This document shows, piece by piece, positions 16,271-25,688 of a stretch of DNA of 38,061 nucleotides. The translations under genes were made by a program, and so were the position numbers. Origin of the DNA: Desulfobacteraceae bacterium (lineage in GTDB: Bacteria > Desulfobacterota > Desulfobacteria > Desulfobacterales > JAABTS01); NCBI GenBank assembly GCA_011389735.1, contig JAABTS010000042.1, forward strand, positions 1 through 38,061, read 5' to 3'. The notes under the pieces were generated by a model. That model saw only the letters and a program-made list of their open reading frames with translations, searched no databases and was not told the origin of the DNA. Each line of letters starts with the position of its first letter. Within the stretch, counting starts at the first letter, position 1.

Positions 16271-19200
16271 ATGGATTCGATCCAGGGGTATGATATTGTT
16301 CAAGAAATCGAAGCAACCAAATGGTTTTCGGTTTATCGCGGCAAAACGAAAGACGACGCCCAAACGGTGATGATCAAGGTTTTAAAAACCGGAAACCCCA
16401 CTCCCGCCGAAATCGCCCGATTTAAAAAAGAATATGAAATTATAAAGGAAATCGATATTGACGGCGTCCTCAAAATCATCGACATCCATATCCAGGACGG
16501 CGTCGCCGCCCTGATCCTCGAAGATTTCAACGGCGCGCCATTGCCGCAAATCAGCCATGATCTTAAACGGGATCTAAAGGCTTTTTTCCGTATGGCCGCC
16601 GATTTGTCAAACATATTGGGCGATCTGCATAAATCAGGCGTCACTCACTATGATATCAAGCCCCGAAACATTCTCGCAGCCGCCGGCGGCGAAATCCTGA
16701 AAATAACGGGTTTCGGCGCTGATTCTTTGTTGACTCGGGAAAAAGCCGATATCTATGATCCTGAATTCCTTTCGGAGACACTGGCCTATATGTCCCCCGA
16801 GCAGACCGGAAGAACCAACCGGCCCGTGGATTACCGGACGGATCTGTATTCCCTGGGGATTATATTCTACGAAATCCTGACCGGCCGTCCGCCGTTCATA
16901 TCGTCGAATCCGCTGGAAATGATTCACGGACACATTGCCGTCCCGCCAAAATCGCCTCATGAGTTGGATCAATTAATTCCGCGGGCGGTTTCGGACATAA
17001 GCATGAAATTGGTGTTAAAAACGGCTGAGGACCGCTATCAGAGCGGTTACGGTCTGGCGCGTGATTTACAGCGCTGCGGGGAACAACTGGCCGAAACCGG
17101 GAGGATCGAACCGTTTCCACTCGGCGAACAGGATATCTCGTTAAAGCTCGATATCAATTTCAAGTTTATCGGCCGCGGGGATCAACTGGAGCGGCTGAAG
17201 AACTCTTTTGATCGGGTTTGCCGGGGAGAGCCGGCGGCGAGCCTTATCGCCGGACCGCCTGGATCCGGTAAAACGGCTCTGGTCAGGGAATTTCAAAAAA
17301 CCGTTATTGGAAGCGGCTGCCATTTTTTGATGGGTAAATTCGAATCGTTCCGAGAAGGCGAACCTTACAGCGCGATGATCCAGGCGATCAGCGGCCTGAT
17401 TCACCGGATTCTTTCCCGAAACGAATCGGGCGTCGAGTTCTGGAAAAACGCCATATTAAAAGCTGTAACCCCCAACGCCGGGATTATCACCGACGTGGCG
17501 CCGGCGCTCAAACTGGTTATCGGCGAGCAGCCGGAGGTGATAGAACTTGGACCCGAAGAATCCCAAAATCGATTTAACCATGTGTTCCAAAAATTCGTGA
17601 AAGTGTTCGCGACTCCGGAAACACCGGTGGTGCTGGTGCTGGACGATCTTCAGTGGGCCGATTATGCAAGCCTGGATCTTTTACAAACGCTCCTGAACGC
17701 GCATGACATGCGGTATTTCTATTTTATCGGAACCTTCAGGGATTCTGAGGAAAACCATATCGCCAGATTGGAACACGTCGCGGAAAATGTTTCCAATTCA
17801 GGCGTTCGGATGGAGAGGATCGATGTCACGCCGTTGACGGGCGTGGATGTGGAGAAGATGGTTCAAAGCTTATTGAGGAACCAGAGTGCGGAGTCCAAAG
17901 ACCTTGCATCGCTGATTTATAAAAAAACAGCGGGTAATCCTTTTTTCATTCATCGATTCATAAAGGCGCTGTATGAGGAAAATCTTCTGGTTCCTGATCC
18001 CAGGGCGGGATGGATCTGGAATATGGATGCAATTGCGGGGATGGATATCACAGACAACGTGGTTACGCTGATGACGCGCAAAATCGGCCGTCTCGATCCG
18101 ATGCTCCGCAAAACCCTGTCGGCGGCGGCGTGTATCGGAACCGGATTTGATCTTGAGATGGCGGCCGCGTTGACGGATTTGTCCATCGGTGAAACATTGA
18201 CCGTTCTTAAAGACGCTGTGGACGAGGGACTGCTTACGATATCCGGGGAACGTTATCAATTTTCCCATGACCGGGTTCAGGAAGTGGTGAGCGCCTGTAT
18301 TTCCGATTCCGAGAAAGCTAAATTGCATCTCAAAACGGCGAAATATCTGGACCGGCCGGAGATTCTCACGGGGCCTAAAGAAAATTTATTTGCCGTGGTC
18401 AACCATTATAATCATGGAATTGCGCTTTTGAGCGACGAAGAAGCAAAACGGCGGGCGGCGGAACTGAATCTGTCCGCAGCCAAAACCGCCAAAAATACAG
18501 CAGCTTATGAACCGGCTTTCCGATATGCTCGAACAGGAATAAACATCGTTGAATCGATATGCGAGGCCGATGAATCGAAGCGCGAGAAATATTACGATCT
18601 GATTCTCGAACTGAATTTGGAGGCGGCTCAGGCTGCTTACCCAGGCACGTTTTACGATGAATCGGAACATATCACGGATACGATTTTGAAACACGCCCGG
18701 TCGGTGCAAGACAAAATGCGGGCCCATCAAATACGAGTACAAACTCGAATGGCGAGGAACAAGCTTTGGGACGCCATATCGACTGGAATGGAGGGGCTCA
18801 GCCTGATGGGCGTGTCATTTCCCAAAAAACCTGGAAATCTTCGCGTTCTGGCGTCGCTTGTAAAAATAAAACTGCTTATCCTGCGTAAACAGGAAAAAGG
18901 CCTGACCGGTATGCCTCGGATGACCGACCCTGATATTACGGCGGCCATGCGGATTTTGTGTTGTGTGTCATCCGCGGCTTACTGGGCGTCGCCCAATCTG
19001 CTGGCGATGATCGTGTTTAAAATGATCGAGCTTTCCATCCGGCACGGCAACGCCCATAGCTCTCCCTATGCCTACGCGCTCTATGGCCTTATTCTATGTA
19101 GTATCAACGATATCGAAACTGGGTACAGGTTCGGTGAAATCGCCATCGAACTCAAAAACCGCTTGAACGCTCAAGAATACGCGGCCAGAACCATATTTGT

Positions 19201-22200
19201 GGTGAATTGCTTTATCAAACATTGGAAAAACCATATTCGAGATACGTTGGAGGCGTTTGAACAGGCTTACGCTTACGGGCTTGAAACCGGGGACGTTGAA
19301 TTCGCGGCGCACAGCGCCATGGCCTGCTCATATCATCCTTATATGATAGGGACTCCGCTCGCGGAAGTCGAAGCCATGATGGAGACGTACGGAGCAGCCG
19401 CGGAAAGATTGAAACAGATGAGCCCGTTATGGGTTATCCGGATTTATCATCAGGCGGTGCGTATTCTTGTGAACAGGGAGGTTTATTCTCAGGAACTGGA
19501 GGGGCCGGGATATTCGGAAGCGGTGATGCTGCCGGTTCATCTGAAGGCCGGGGATCACACGTCACTTTTTACCTTGTATTTCAACAAGTTAATATTAGCT
19601 TATCTGTTCGGTGACCTGGAAGGCGCCCGGACGTTTTCCGATTTGACCGAACGGGAATGCGATGCTGTAGTTGGGACGGTGGTGTTCGCCGGATACTATT
19701 TTTACGATTCACTGGTTCGTCTTGCGCTATACGACGGCGCGGATCTGCTCGGCCGGATCTCCATACGGCGAAGGGTTCGTCGCAATCAGCGGAAAATCAA
19801 GCGTTGGGCGAAATTCGCGCCAATGAATTATCTGCATAAATTTCATCTCATCGAGGCTGAACGGCGTCGGATCGACGGTGATTGCGAAGGGGCGTTCCAT
19901 TTTTATGAAAAGGCGGCCGAGGGAGCCGTTCAATACGGCTATACCCAGGATGCGGCCATAGCCTATCATCTGGCGGGGGAATACTGTCTTTCGCGCGGTT
20001 TTTCAAAATTCGCCGCGCTTTATTTTCAAAGCGTGCTGGACGCCTATGCCGAATGGGGGGCCCACGCCCTGGCGGATCGTCTGCTTTGCCTGCGCAGCGA
20101 TCAAATTCCGATTCAACGGACCGTTCAGAACGGCCCGTCTTCGGACACGCCTGAACCGCTTTCGGAATCATCGGGAAACAATTTCCAAATCCTGGATTTA
20201 TCCACCATGATCATGGCTTCCCAGGCCTTATCCGAGGAAATTGTTCTCAAACATCTGATGATCAAATTTATGCAGCTTACGCTCAAGAGCGCCGGGGCGC
20301 GAAAATGTTTTATGATTCTTGAAACGGACGGGCGGATGGAGGTGAAGGCCGAAGGCCGGATGAACCGTGACGGGAGCATTACATCCACCGCGGGTTCCGT
20401 TCCTTTGGAATCGCATCGCGAACTTGCGGCGTCGGTGGTCAATTATGCGAGGAGGACGAGTTCCGACCTGATTTTGAACGATCCGGCGGCCGGAGAGGAT
20501 TTTTCCAACGATCCATATATAAAAGAACACCGGCCGGGATCGATTCTTTGTATTCCTATTATCCACAAATCAAAGTTTACGGGTGTATTGTATCTTGAGA
20601 ACGATCTGACAAGCGGCGCTTTTTCGGCGGGGCGGATCGAAGTGTTGAAAGTGCTGTCCACACAGGCGGCCATTTCCATTGAAAACGCGCTGCTGTATGA
20701 AAATTTGAAGCAGGCCGGGACGGCGCTGGCCGAATCCGAGCAGAAATACCGCCTTCTTGCCGAAAACGTGACGGACGTGATCTGGACCATGGATCCAAAA
20801 ACCTTCCGGTTTACTTATGTATCGCCGTCCATTTTGAAAAATACCGGGTATACTCCGGAGGAGACGACCGGGTTGTTCATGAAAGACATATTGACGCCGG
20901 AATCCGGGGCGATCGCACTGAAATCGGTATATGAAGGCGTATACAGGGCAAGCAAAGAAATGGTGGTGAAGCCCAGGCCCATTGAACTCGAGGTCGTTCG
21001 CAAAGACGGATCTACGATTTGGATGGAAGTGTCCACAAATGTATACAAGGACGGAAACGGCGAGTTCACGGGAGTGATCGGCGTCAGCCGTGATATTACG
21101 ATCCGGAAAAGTATCGAAGAAGAGATTCGCCAATTGAACGAAGATCTGGAAAACCGGGTGGCCGAACGCACCGCCCAGCTCGAAGCCGCCAATGAAAAAT
21201 TACGGACGGCGATTGCCCGGGCGCGAAGTCTGGCCAGAGAAGCCGAAGCGGCGAACCGGGCAAAAAGCGAATTTCTGGCCAATATGAGCCATGAAATAAG
21301 GACTCCGATGAACGGGGTGATCGGCATGGCCGAACTGGCGCTTGACTCGGAACCCGCCGGTGAAATGAAAGACTATTTCCTGGTGATTCTAAATTCCGCC
21401 AAATCCCTCCTTCGCGTTATCAATGACATTCTGGATTTTTCAAAGATCGAAGCGGGAAAACTGGCGCTCGAGATGACGGATTTCGAGCCCCGGCCGCTGG
21501 TGGAAAGTATCGCGGATCTGTTTGTCGATGAAGTCAATAAAAAAGGGCTGGAGATGGTGGTGCATATCGATCCGCGAATTCCCGGACGACTGGTGTCCGA
21601 TCCGCTTAGAATTCGACAGGTTCTTTTGAATTTGGCGTCAAACGCCGTGAAATTCACAGAGACGGGCGAAATCGACATTATCTGCGAAAGATCCGCCGTT
21701 CAGGAAAGTGAATCGACCATACCGTCAGGCGATCCTGGGAAATGCATTCTGGCGTTTTCCGTTTCGGACACGGGAATCGGGATCGCTCCGGACATGAAAG
21801 ACAAAATTTTTGAGGCGTTCACTCAGGCGGACAGCTCGACAACTCGAAAATACGGCGGCACCGGCCTGGGCCTGGGAATCTGCAAACGAATCGTGGACAT
21901 GATGGGCGGACGGCTTGTTTTGGAAAGCGAACCGGGGTTGGGAACGGTCTTTCGTTTCAGCGTCGTGTCTGAAATTCCCGAGGACGGTGGGGAAAACGAA
22001 GCCGGGCGTATCATGGAAAAACAGTTCGACGGGTATCGCGCGGCGATTATTGATCCTGCGGTCCGATCATCGGCTTCTATCAAGGAATATCTTGAATATT
22101 TCGGGTTCGAGACCACTGTCGTGAATCGGCCCGAAGATATCCGGGCGAACGTTGATCCCGAATCGTTTAGATTGCTTATAATGAATTCGGGCGCAAAGAA

Positions 22201-23518
22201 TGTGGATGATATTGACGCATTTTTCCGTATCGGGACCGATCCTGCGTTCGCGTCCGCCAAACTGATTCTGTGCCGGGCGGAAACAGGACGGTGTCAATCG
22301 GAACATAGCGGCGGGATTCACGCAGTGATTTCCAGACCGGTCTATATGGAACGGCTCTATAACACGCTGGCGGAGTGCTTCAATCTTCCGGCGCTTACAA
22401 CGGAACCGGCGGGCCGGGAATTGAAATACGCAGGCGCATTCAGAGGCGTCCGGGTGCTGCTCGCCGAAGATCATCCGGTAAACCGTAGAATCGCTTCGGA
22501 ATTGCTCCTGAAGTCGGGTGTCGAGGTCGATACGGCTTCGGAAGGTTTTGAAGCCGTAGACGCTTTTCAGAAGGAAGAATACGATCTAATCCTGATGGAC
22601 GTTCAAATGCCGGGCATGGACGGCATCGAAGCGACCATGCGAATCCGGGATATTGAAAGGCGCAGGAAAACGGACGGCGCGCGGGTTCCCCGGATTCCGA
22701 TCATCGCACTTACCGCATACGCCATGTCCGGAGACCGGGCCCGATGCCTTCGGGCAGGAATGGACGACTATATCTCAAAACCCATTGACCGGAAACAATT
22801 GTTCGAGGCTCTTATGCGGAATCTGGCGGAAGATCCCGGCCGGATTTCCGAAGCATGCCTCGACGACGGTTGCTCCCTGGACGAAACCGATGACCCGGAA
22901 GTGGAGTCGGGGACCATATCCGGCGTGGATTTGAAATCCGGCCTCGCCAGAGTCGGTAATGATCAGGCATTGTTTTTGAGCATCGCCGGAGAGTTTTGTA
23001 ATATACATGCTTCGTTTCCTCTTGAATGCAGCAGGCTTCTTGAAGCCGGAGATTTCAAGGCAATTGAGATGAAAGCCCACGCCATAAAAGGCGCTGCGGC
23101 GAATCTTTCGGCGGGAGGCATTGCCGCGGCGTCGGCGGATCTTCAGGATGCGGCCCGTAATCAAAACGAGGGCCGGTGCATGTTCTTGATCGGAGATATC
23201 GAGAAGATGCTGGCGCGGATGGCCGAAGATGTCGGGACGTATAACGCCGCCGGCGCCGCTCCCGCCAACGCCAATAGCGGCGAACCGTTTGATCCTTCGG
23301 AAACAGCCGGACTACTGAAAGATTTGGACGACGCTCTGGTCGATTTCGATCCCGTGGCGTCAGTCGAATTGATCGGAAAATTGAAATCGTGCCCCGATAT
23401 GAAATCCCGGACTTCCGAACTGGACCGGCTTGGCGGATATATTCATGATTACCGGTTTGACGAGGCGCGGAAGATCCTAGACCGGCTCGCCGGGGCTAAA
23501 TCCAATAGCCGTGAATGA
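16271..23518 (+). CDS. Giant kinase-like/AAA/GAF/PAS hybrid histidine kinase with HPt
   Basis: A 2415-residue cytoplasmic signalling protein. In order: a serine/threonine-kinase-like domain (about 5-265) with Lys36, HYD (Asp128) in place of HRD, and GFG (Gly147) where DFG is required, so phosphotransfer by this domain is doubtful; an AAA/ORC-like ATPase (about 297-600) with Walker A GPPGSGKTA (Lys334) and Walker B DDLQWAD (Asp458-459); a long TPR-like helical region to about 1290; GAF (about 1307-1480); PAS (1486-1605); coiled coil; HisKA with His1674; HATPase with DTGIGI and GGTGLGLG; a degenerate receiver with Asn1972 at the acceptor position; an intact receiver with Asp2110; and HPt with His2270. 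Shorter relatives occur in cyanobacteria and myxobacteria. The last codons come from repeat D3. Only a weak ribosome-binding site is seen. Confidence 0.93.
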   Translation: MDSIQGYDIVQEIEATKWFSVYRGKTKDDAQTVMIKVLKTGNPTPAEIARFKKEYEIIKEIDIDGVLKIIDIHIQDGVAALILEDFNGAPLPQISHDLKRDLKAFFRMAADLSNILGDLHKSGVTHYDIKPRNILAAAGGEILKITGFGADSLLTREKADIYDPEFLSETLAYMSPEQTGRTNRPVDYRTDLYSLGIIFYEILTGRPPFISSNPLEMIHGHIAVPPKSPHELDQLIPRAVSDISMKLVLKTAEDRYQSGYGLARDLQRCGEQLAETGRIEPFPLGEQDISLKLDINFKFIGRGDQLERLKNSFDRVCRGEPAASLIAGPPGSGKTALVREFQKTVIGSGCHFLMGKFESFREGEPYSAMIQAISGLIHRILSRNESGVEFWKNAILKAVTPNAGIITDVAPALKLVIGEQPEVIELGPEESQNRFNHVFQKFVKVFATPETPVVLVLDDLQWADYASLDLLQTLLNAHDMRYFYFIGTFRDSEENHIARLEHVAENVSNSGVRMERIDVTPLTGVDVEKMVQSLLRNQSAESKDLASLIYKKTAGNPFFIHRFIKALYEENLLVPDPRAGWIWNMDAIAGMDITDNVVTLMTRKIGRLDPMLRKTLSAAACIGTGFDLEMAAALTDLSIGETLTVLKDAVDEGLLTISGERYQFSHDRVQEVVSACISDSEKAKLHLKTAKYLDRPEILTGPKENLFAVVNHYNHGIALLSDEEAKRRAAELNLSAAKTAKNTAAYEPAFRYARTGINIVESICEADESKREKYYDLILELNLEAAQAAYPGTFYDESEHITDTILKHARSVQDKMRAHQIRVQTRMARNKLWDAISTGMEGLSLMGVSFPKKPGNLRVLASLVKIKLLILRKQEKGLTGMPRMTDPDITAAMRILCCVSSAAYWASPNLLAMIVFKMIELSIRHGNAHSSPYAYALYGLILCSINDIETGYRFGEIAIELKNRLNAQEYAARTIFVVNCFIKHWKNHIRDTLEAFEQAYAYGLETGDVEFAAHSAMACSYHPYMIGTPLAEVEAMMETYGAAAERLKQMSPLWVIRIYHQAVRILVNREVYSQELEGPGYSEAVMLPVHLKAGDHTSLFTLYFNKLILAYLFGDLEGARTFSDLTERECDAVVGTVVFAGYYFYDSLVRLALYDGADLLGRISIRRRVRRNQRKIKRWAKFAPMNYLHKFHLIEAERRRIDGDCEGAFHFYEKAAEGAVQYGYTQDAAIAYHLAGEYCLSRGFSKFAALYFQSVLDAYAEWGAHALADRLLCLRSDQIPIQRTVQNGPSSDTPEPLSESSGNNFQILDLSTMIMASQALSEEIVLKHLMIKFMQLTLKSAGARKCFMILETDGRMEVKAEGRMNRDGSITSTAGSVPLESHRELAASVVNYARRTSSDLILNDPAAGEDFSNDPYIKEHRPGSILCIPIIHKSKFTGVLYLENDLTSGAFSAGRIEVLKVLSTQAAISIENALLYENLKQAGTALAESEQKYRLLAENVTDVIWTMDPKTFRFTYVSPSILKNTGYTPEETTGLFMKDILTPESGAIALKSVYEGVYRASKEMVVKPRPIELEVVRKDGSTIWMEVSTNVYKDGNGEFTGVIGVSRDITIRKSIEEEIRQLNEDLENRVAERTAQLEAANEKLRTAIARARSLAREAEAANRAKSEFLANMSHEIRTPMNGVIGMAELALDSEPAGEMKDYFLVILNSAKSLLRVINDILDFSKIEAGKLALEMTDFEPRPLVESIADLFVDEVNKKGLEMVVHIDPRIPGRLVSDPLRIRQVLLNLASNAVKFTETGEIDIICERSAVQESESTIPSGDPGKCILAFSVSDTGIGIAPDMKDKIFEAFTQADSSTTRKYGGTGLGLGICKRIVDMMGGRLVLESEPGLGTVFRFSVVSEIPEDGGENEAGRIMEKQFDGYRAAIIDPAVRSSASIKEYLEYFGFETTVVNRPEDIRANVDPESFRLLIMNSGAKNVDDIDAFFRIGTDPAFASAKLILCRAETGRCQSEHSGGIHAVISRPVYMERLYNTLAECFNLPALTTEPAGRELKYAGAFRGVRVLLAEDHPVNRRIASELLLKSGVEVDTASEGFEAVDAFQKEEYDLILMDVQMPGMDGIEATMRIRDIERRRKTDGARVPRIPIIALTAYAMSGDRARCLRAGMDDYISKPIDRKQLFEALMRNLAEDPGRISEACLDDGCSLDETDDPEVESGTISGVDLKSGLARVGNDQALFLSIAGEFCNIHASFPLECSRLLEAGDFKAIEMKAHAIKGAAANLSAGGIAAASADLQDAARNQNEGRCMFLIGDIEKMLARMAEDVGTYNAAGAAPANANSGEPFDPSETAGLLKDLDDALVDFDPVASVELIGKLKSCPDMKSRTSELDRLGGYIHDYRFDEARKILDRLAGAKSNSRE

Positions 23519-23658
23519 ATACAAGTCATATTTTTGGACTAAATTACAACGGTGCTTACAGGCTGTTTAAACAGGCAAGGATGCCTGTTCTACGGGGTTA
23601 AAAACAGGCAGGGATGCCTGTTTTACAGGGGTAAAACCGCGAATTCCGGGGCTAAATC
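23490..23658 (-). repeat. Family D insertion D3 with 13-bp direct repeats
   Basis: An insert at 23503-23645 begins caatagccgtgaatgaata and aligns with the reverse complement of D2. It carries two tandem hairpins, aacaggcaaggatgcctgtt (23570-23589) and aacaggcagggatgcctgtt (23603-23622). It is flanked by the perfect 13-bp repeat CCGGGGCTAAATC at 23490-23502 and 23646-23658. Its left end overlaps the last codons of the giant kinase gene; its right end lacks the inverted end seen in D2. Confidence 0.8.
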
Positions 23659-23791
23659 GATTTGAAACAGACGACCGCTTCGATTTGAAATCACAAAGAA
23701 AAACAATTTATCCTTGTTCTGAGCAGGTTCGTGGTGTAAAGGGAAACATAATAAGTGGAACTCAAAGAAAAAACCCGTCAAGGAGGAAACA

Positions 23792-24847
23792 ATGGACGAT
23801 GCGTATAAAAAGCTGGCAAAACATCTGGATTCACTTCCCGGAGGGTTTCCGGAAACGGACACAGGCGTGGAATTACGAATATTGCAACGGCTTTTCAATC
23901 CCGAAGAGGCGAAAATCGCCGCAAACCTGACATTACAGAGCGAAACCCCCGCTGCTGTCGCTCACCGGCTCGGCGGAGACGAAACCGCCCTCGCCGAAAC
24001 CCTTGAAGACATGGCTAAAAAAGGGCTGATCTTCAGATCCACGAAAGGCGGTGAAGTATCTTACATGGCGTCTCAATTCGTCGTCGGTATATGGGAATAC
24101 CAGCTCAACCGGCTCACTGAAGGGCTTATCAAGGATTTCAATGAGTATGTTCCGTTTTTGATGAAAACGCAACTCTCCGCAAAAACCAAACAGCTTAGGG
24201 TTATTCCCGTTTCAAAGACAATCGTCTCAGAAATGCAGGTCATGCCGTATGAAGAAGCGGAAAATATCATCAACTCCCAATCGAAAATCGTGGTAGCGGA
24301 TTGTATTTGCCGCAAGGAACACAGAATGATCGGCGACGGATGCGACCACCCAATCCATGTATGCCTCAGTTTTGGAGCCGGGGCTTATTATTACGAACAG
24401 AATCAGCTCGGCGAGGAAATCTCGACCGGGGAAGCCCTGAAACTTTTAAAACAGGCCGCCGAAGCAGGCCTTGTGCTTCAACCGGGAAATTCCCAAAAAC
24501 CCATGAATATCTGTATGTGTTGCGGATGTTGCTGCCAGATTCTAAAAAATATGAAAACGCTGGAAAAACCGGCCGAATTCGCCTGTTCGAGCTTTTACGC
24601 GGAGATTGACGAAGAACGATGCGCCGCCTGCGGCGACTGCGAAGAAAAGTGCCCTATGGACGCCATCGAGGTCGATGACGTCGCCGCCGTAAATCTCGAC
24701 CGTTGTATCGGCTGCGGCGTTTGCGCCGTTGCCTGTGATTTGGACGCTGTTTCGCTCAAGTTGAAAGAAGAGGAAAAACGCTGGACGCCGCCTCAAAATA
24801 TCGTGGAAACCTATATCAATATCGCCGGCGAGCGGGGATTGATCTGA
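23792..24847 (+). CDS. Winged-helix-like protein with ferredoxin domain and extra cysteine clusters
   Basis: A 351-residue cytoplasmic Fe-S protein. The N-terminal 100 residues look like a winged-helix unit (NPEEAKIAANLTL, then DMAKKGLIF). A middle part carries C171-x-C173, GDGC184 and HVC191. A cysteine-packed CMCCGCCC stretch follows (241-248), and the C-terminal ferredoxin domain has CAACGDCEEKCP and CIGCGVCAVACD, enough for two [4Fe-4S] clusters. This architecture recurs in anaerobes, especially Desulfobacterota, where it is thought to be an electron-transfer or redox-sensing protein; the substrate is unknown. AAGGAGG lies six bases before ATG 23792. It stands alone downstream of D3. Confidence 0.88.
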   Translation: MDDAYKKLAKHLDSLPGGFPETDTGVELRILQRLFNPEEAKIAANLTLQSETPAAVAHRLGGDETALAETLEDMAKKGLIFRSTKGGEVSYMASQFVVGIWEYQLNRLTEGLIKDFNEYVPFLMKTQLSAKTKQLRVIPVSKTIVSEMQVMPYEEAENIINSQSKIVVADCICRKEHRMIGDGCDHPIHVCLSFGAGAYYYEQNQLGEEISTGEALKLLKQAAEAGLVLQPGNSQKPMNICMCCGCCCQILKNMKTLEKPAEFACSSFYAEIDEERCAACGDCEEKCPMDAIEVDDVAAVNLDRCIGCGVCAVACDLDAVSLKLKEEEKRWTPPQNIVETYINIAGERGLI

Positions 24848-24896
24848 ACGATCGGCGCCGATGGTTCCGGAATCCCCATTCTTTGTTCAAGCTCCC

Positions 24897-24931
24897 ATAG
24901 CCTTGTGAAATTGAATTTCCAAAAACCTGTA
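24897..24931. repeat. Solo arm fragment of family A
   Basis: atagccttgtgaaattgaat followed by ttccaaaaacctgta resembles two outer arm tips joined without the GC-rich inner arms. It lies just downstream of the vsr stop codon (on its strand), between convergent genes. Confidence 0.5.
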
Positions 24932-24936
24932 TTCCC

Positions 24937-25344
24937 TCAAGGCTTCTTTTGCAATTGGTTGATGATTGCGTCGATTCCGCGTTCCATATCGCATTCCCAA
25001 ACCACGCATACTCGCCATCCGGAGGATTCCAGCGTGCGCCGATTTCGCCGGTCCCGCTCGACGGTTCGCTCGATTTTTTTCAGCCAGTAATCCTTGTTCG
25101 TTTTCGGGATCCGGGAGCCTCGCTTGCACGAATGGCCGTGCCAGAAACACCCGTTGACGAATACGGCGATTTTTGGGCTTCGAAAGGTTAAATCAGGATT
25201 GCCTGGAAGATGGCCGTTGTCCAGCCGGTGACGGAATCCCATCCGGTGAAGCCGCTTCCTGACCACCAATTCAATGGATGTGTCTTTCCCTTTGACCGCC
25301 GCCATGATACGGCTACGCTTTTCTTTGGTGAATACGTCCGTCAT
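24937..25344 (-). CDS. vsr: Very short patch repair endonuclease (Vsr)
   Basis: A 135-residue T:G-mismatch nicking enzyme that starts repair of deaminated 5-methylcytosine. With ATG 25344 as start, key residues fall on the E. coli Vsr numbers: Asp51 in GNPDLTF, Cys66, His69, His71 and Cys73 in GCFWHGHSC, and a cysteine at 118 (WEC). The E. coli His64 position is Asn. This agreement is why I reject the longer open frame to 25401, whose first residues derive from repeat A9. No cytosine methyltransferase gene is in the window, so the partner methylase, if any, is elsewhere. No Shine-Dalgarno is evident. Confidence 0.92.
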   Translation of the reverse strand: MTDVFTKEKRSRIMAAVKGKDTSIELVVRKRLHRMGFRHRLDNGHLPGNPDLTFRSPKIAVFVNGCFWHGHSCKRGSRIPKTNKDYWLKKIERTVERDRRNRRTLESSGWRVCVVWECDMERGIDAIINQLQKKP

Positions 25345-25384
25345 TCTGTTATCGGTTTCGCGCCGGCGGCGGATATCCGGCATA

Positions 25385-25623
25385 TATAGCTTTCCAGACA
25401 ATTAATTTCACTGTGTTGTCGGCCCGGGGATATACTAATTTTATTATGTTGAATGTTGAATGTTGAATGTTGAATGTTGAATGTTGAATGTTGGATGTTG
25501 GATGTGAGTCCCCCATTTAGCATTTAACATTTAACATTCAACACAAATAATTCAGCATTCAACACAAAATGCAACAATCCCGGGCCTGCCGCCTTGTGAA
25601 ATTTAATTCCTGAGAAACTATAG
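25385..25623 (-). repeat. Family A palindromic repeat, long form with heptamer array, copy A9
   Basis: From tatagctttccagacaatta to atttaattcctgagaaacta plus ta. It has the same inner arms and AT-rich core as A1 and A2, but with an expanded heptamer tract. It fills most of the gap between vsr and fchA. Confidence 0.92.
25448..25503 (+). repeat. Tandem heptamer array inside A9
   Basis: Six copies of GTTGAAT (25448-25489) followed by two of GTTGGAT (25490-25503), no spacers. The other long family A copies hold one to four such units at the same place, so this is a length-variable microsatellite within the element. Confidence 0.95.
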
Positions 25624-25688
25624 CATTGAAAAGATTATTGGAAGGCCCCTTGACTTTTTCTTTCGCCTGAACCGTCACTGGACTGACG

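Noticed and set aside
25448-25503. Possible CRISPR-like array
   Set aside because: The units are seven bases long with no spacers and no cas genes nearby.
25341-25523. Open frame encoding repeated HSTFNIQ units
   Set aside because: It is a direct translation of the heptamer array and arms of repeat A9, without a ribosome-binding site; a repeat artefact rather than a gene.
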